A stretch of DNA of 64,000 nt from Diadema setosum (Eukaryota; Echinodermata; Echinoidea; Diadematoida; Diadematidae): assembly GCA_033980235.1 (NCBI GenBank), contig CM067066.1, forward strand, positions 30,646,680-30,710,679. Reading direction: 5' to 3'. The notes beneath the pieces are model-generated. The model searched no databases, was not told the DNA's origin, and saw nothing but the letters and a program-made list of their open reading frames with translations. Positions within the stretch are counted from its first letter, which is position 1; each line of letters begins with the position of its first letter. Shown piece by piece: positions 60,530 through 64,000 of the stretch. The position numbers were made by a program, and so were the translations under genes.

Positions 60530-62690
60530 CAGAAATGACATGACAGCATGGGAACACCTATACACTTTTGATTGCGAGCATTCAAGGCCTATTGATCTCT
60601 TTCTAATATAATTATTGATGTGCATCAATGCATGTGATTAATGGTTGATTAAAGGTAATTCACAAAAGAAAATTAGTTCAAAAAACTTAAGAAGATATAG
60701 TGTGGTGTTTTAGCGTGTATTAATGATCAAAAAGGTATCTGATGCTTAATTTTAATGTCATGGACAAACGTTACTGAATCCGAGCAGTTCACATCAGCTA
60801 GATATCCAGCCTTCTCTTGTAGGTTACATTCAACAAAGCGCGTAGTGATTAAGACTGACTATGATATTATATGAAAACAAATTAATTTTACATTACGCGT
60901 ATACCAAGGTTCATAGAAAAGATTTTCAATTGTAATAATGTATTAGGGGTATAGTATAAGCGATAGAAACTGTACTTGTGATACTCGAACAGAAAAGAGA
61001 GAAACAAAGTTGCCATGATGAACAGATCAATACAACTGCTTTAAAATCCGTTCCTTTTGGCACCCTTATAGACAAAATTCAAGGCTGTGCAAATCAGGGG
61101 ACTGATAAACGATAACTAAAGAAATTATGCATTGATTGCTGCTCTGTGTGTTTGTTTGTTTGTGTGTTTGTTTTTTTTTTTTTGTGTAATAAAGACCCGC
61201 AGTTTCGCAAGAACCTCTTCCCTACTTTTTTTTTTTTTTCAAATGAGATGCAACAACTTTTTTTTTTTTTTTAACAAGAGTTTCATGAATTGACGAAGAC
61301 AGTCATACCTCAATAAGGAAACAGAATGAGCATGTTCAAAACTCGTTCAAAGAAGTCGCACCTTTGATGTTTGGATATATAAAATTAAGTTGGAAGAATA
61401 TGCGTGCTTATTAATCTCTGCTATATCTCAGAGATGCGTTTAACAAAAAAAAAAAAGATATCAGTTCATACCGACACGACAGTGCTTGCTGTTTAGAAAG
61501 AATATGCGGAAGAAACTTTATCAAGTCTTCCAACACCATTCCTGACTTGAACGTAGGCTTTTAAGTCCTCCGAATGTCATTTTGTGTTTTCCTGCCCAAC
61601 ATTTTACTGTATGTTCACGTGGTTCCAAATTGACCCCCCCCCCAAAAAAAAAAAAATAATAATAAATAAATAAATAAATAAAAATCAGGGACTGAAGTTA
61701 AGAGAAGCTACATTGCCATAACACCGAGAAATGGTACATCTTCGGCGATTATGGTGGGGATCATGGTGTTTGAAAAAAAAAAAACACACACACACTGCTT
61801 TTGAGTGATTTACGAGAATTAGTCTGTTAAAGAGATATAAGTTTTTCAATCACTGATCACTATTTATTGGGTGCCGATAGGAAAGCTACCACAGTCATAT
61901 TATCACCATGTGTCTACAGCTTCCTAACTTCCTAACTAAATGTTAATATACAAAGTCAGGGGCACTTTATGATGGTGGCTCTGCGAGAGTTAAACAAACA
62001 CCGAGTCATTGTGTTGTGGTAGTTTACGTCATAATGTGTTTACGGAAGGCAGCCATCGCGATGATCTGTGATGTGAAAAAAGAGCAAAGCGCTGTTGACT
62101 GTTGACGAGGGCTGATAGAATGGTTTTTGCTTGAACTCTCGCTATTGTCTACTCACTACCATTCACCAGCAGACATTTTCGTCTTGCTTATTTGCTGGTT
62201 TTCATCTGCACCGATCTGCAGCGCCATCTGCTGATTAGTTTTGTACCATTTCTTGATAGTCTTGGCTTAAAGCGCCCCTATAGCTTTACTTAAAGAACCC
62301 CTATAGCTTTACTTTAATAAAGAAGACGAATAAAACAGAAATGCTTAACTTGTTGATTTTCAAGCACTATGTAATGCTCCTTGTTAAATACTGTCTCTTT
62401 TTTTGCCTTTTTTGTTAAAGATATATTGATTCTTATGTATCGTTTTGATGACTATTGGTGATTTGTTTGTTTTTTTCTCCTCTTTTGCAAATTTGTGGAA
62501 ATCCAACCAAAATATTTTCATAGCGCTTTCGATATGCTATGTCCTACTTCATAATTTTGCTGCATCTTATGATGTTCTATTTTTTTTTTTTTTTTTTTTG
62601 GGGGGGGGGGGTCTAATTGTTGTGCCAAATACCAGCTCATTCTTTCATGGGTAAAAAGTACTCCTTGAATATATAGGGTCATACAAAATG

Positions 62691-62760
<70 letters not shown>

Positions 62761-63398
62761 ATATATAATATATACATATATATAATTATTGACTTGATGT
62801 ATGATTTTTTTCAGACTTGTTTCATTCCACTGTTACTCCATTCATTGGACGACAGTTAATAATACACTAAAAAAATTAAAGCATCCAAGTCCATGATAAA
62901 GCTTTCTCATATGTTTATGAAATATACACAAAATAATCGTTCATCGAAGACTCATATAATCATTTCTGGTAATGAATAAGAAATGGATAACATGACATTG
63001 TGAATTCAATAACATAGGCATACATACTAAGAGCTATGTATTTTACAATAGATCTTTATCAATGCTGATGTTTCATTTTGATATTTTATGTTATATTGGT
63101 GTTTCATGAGCCATAGAGGCAGAGAGATAAACGTCACACAAGATTCGTTGGCAATGAAATACATGTAGAAATAAACCAAACAAGAAAATGAAAAAGTTAA
63201 AAATTCATTAAAACTTGGTGAATTTGCACCAAAGTTTATTTTCTTTTTTTTTTCTACTCCGAAGTTAGGCCAAGAGTATTAGTTTTAACCTGGACATAGC
63301 TGGTAACAAGCTGATTTTTTTTTCAGGATAGCTCAGGAATGTGTTTAGAATAACATATACTAAAAATCCTCATAAATCCTCTTTGAGCGTTTTCTGCA
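60530..63398. other. Non-coding stretch
   Basis: Contains poly-T runs, (AT)n at 62692-62777 and a 22-bp tandem duplication of CCCCTATAGCTTTACTT (62276-62314). No gene seen. Confidence 0.4.
62692..62777. repeat. (TA)n microsatellite
   Basis: TA run with a few G and C interruptions. Confidence 0.9.
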
Positions 63399-63977
63399 AT
63401 CTAAGATGGGGTCCAAAATGGCCGCCATTTCCTGAAATTCGTATAACTTTTCAACCAGGTATTCCTAAATACAAAATCTAAATGTCTAAATAATATGTTT
63501 TGATGCATGGAGTACACAATAAAATACGTATTAAGTGATGTTTAAGCACGCAAGTACCGATGAAACCGCTCGAACTTTTCCTATCATGCAAAATGGCGTG
63601 TAAAATGGCCGGCAATAACAATATCTCACAATTATGTAAATACATAACAGTATATGATTAATATGTGATTTTCATCCGAAGAATATTGAAAAATCTTCCT
63701 TTTAAAAATAGTTCTCATGTGTAAAGTGTATAAATTAAAATACATGTATTTGAATGTTAAAATTAAGGAGTTTGTCCTTGTCACGTGAGAAACATGCTTT
63801 TTCACCATTACTTTTGTTGCTAAACAGACAGCCTTCTAGAAGGCGACATTCAAATTTTGTATAGGTTTAACACGCGCCATGCCCCAATCTGTGCCGTCTT
63901 TAAAAAAAAAACGCTACCCGGTTGAAAGGTTATAAGAATTTCAGAAAATGGCGGTCATTTTGGACGCCATCTTGGAT
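63399..63977. mobile_element. Foldback element with 62-bp inverted arms
   Basis: 63399-63460 and 63916-63977 are inverted copies with about eight mismatches (ATCTAAGATGGGGTCCAAAA against ATCCAAGATGGCGTCCAAAA). It may continue beyond the right edge of the window. Confidence 0.7.
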
Positions 63978-64000
63978 TACGGCACTTGTGTGCGTCAACA

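Overview
This is AT-rich eukaryotic genomic DNA with intron-split genes, long introns, abundant microsatellites, tRNA-derived SINEs, LINE 3' ends and many foldback (MITE-like) transposons. The gene structures and the look of the SINEs suggest a marine invertebrate deuterostome, most likely an echinoderm. That placement is inference, because no diagnostic marker gene is present.

Left part (1-24.5 kb, minus strand): two head-to-tail paralogs of a D-2-hydroxyacid dehydrogenase of the glyoxylate/hydroxypyruvate reductase (GRHPR) type. The downstream copy has exons 1-4 at 4890-5126, 3153-3309, 1590-1776 and 703-881; its last exon lies beyond the left edge. The upstream copy is complete: five exons at 24252-24488, 20223-20379, 18949-19135, 17856-18034 and 15946-16196, encoding 336 aa. 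The first four exons have identical lengths and splice phases in both copies. A decayed third copy of exon 4 lies at about 30222-30352, so the array once had at least three members.

Middle part (24.5-54 kb): no convincing host gene. It holds nested foldback elements (a TTAA-bounded element carrying a GC-rich MITE, next to a second copy of that MITE), three related LINE 3' ends that share a stem-loop, SINEs, several MITE pairs and many simple repeats.

Right part (54.3-59.7 kb, plus strand): a two-exon gene for a predicted 1387-aa membrane protein. It has a signal peptide, an RVKR furin-like site, 88 uninterrupted copies of a 10-aa acidic Pro/Glu/Thr repeat, and a C-terminal multi-pass domain that I recognise as the PRRT3/PRRT4 (proline-rich transmembrane protein) type. 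The very regular ectodomain is the most unusual feature of the window. The rest (59.7-64 kb) is non-coding with more foldback elements.

The enzyme array and the membrane protein show no sign of working together. The enzymes would reduce glyoxylate or hydroxypyruvate with NAD(P)H; the membrane protein would display a long acidic stalk outside the cell.
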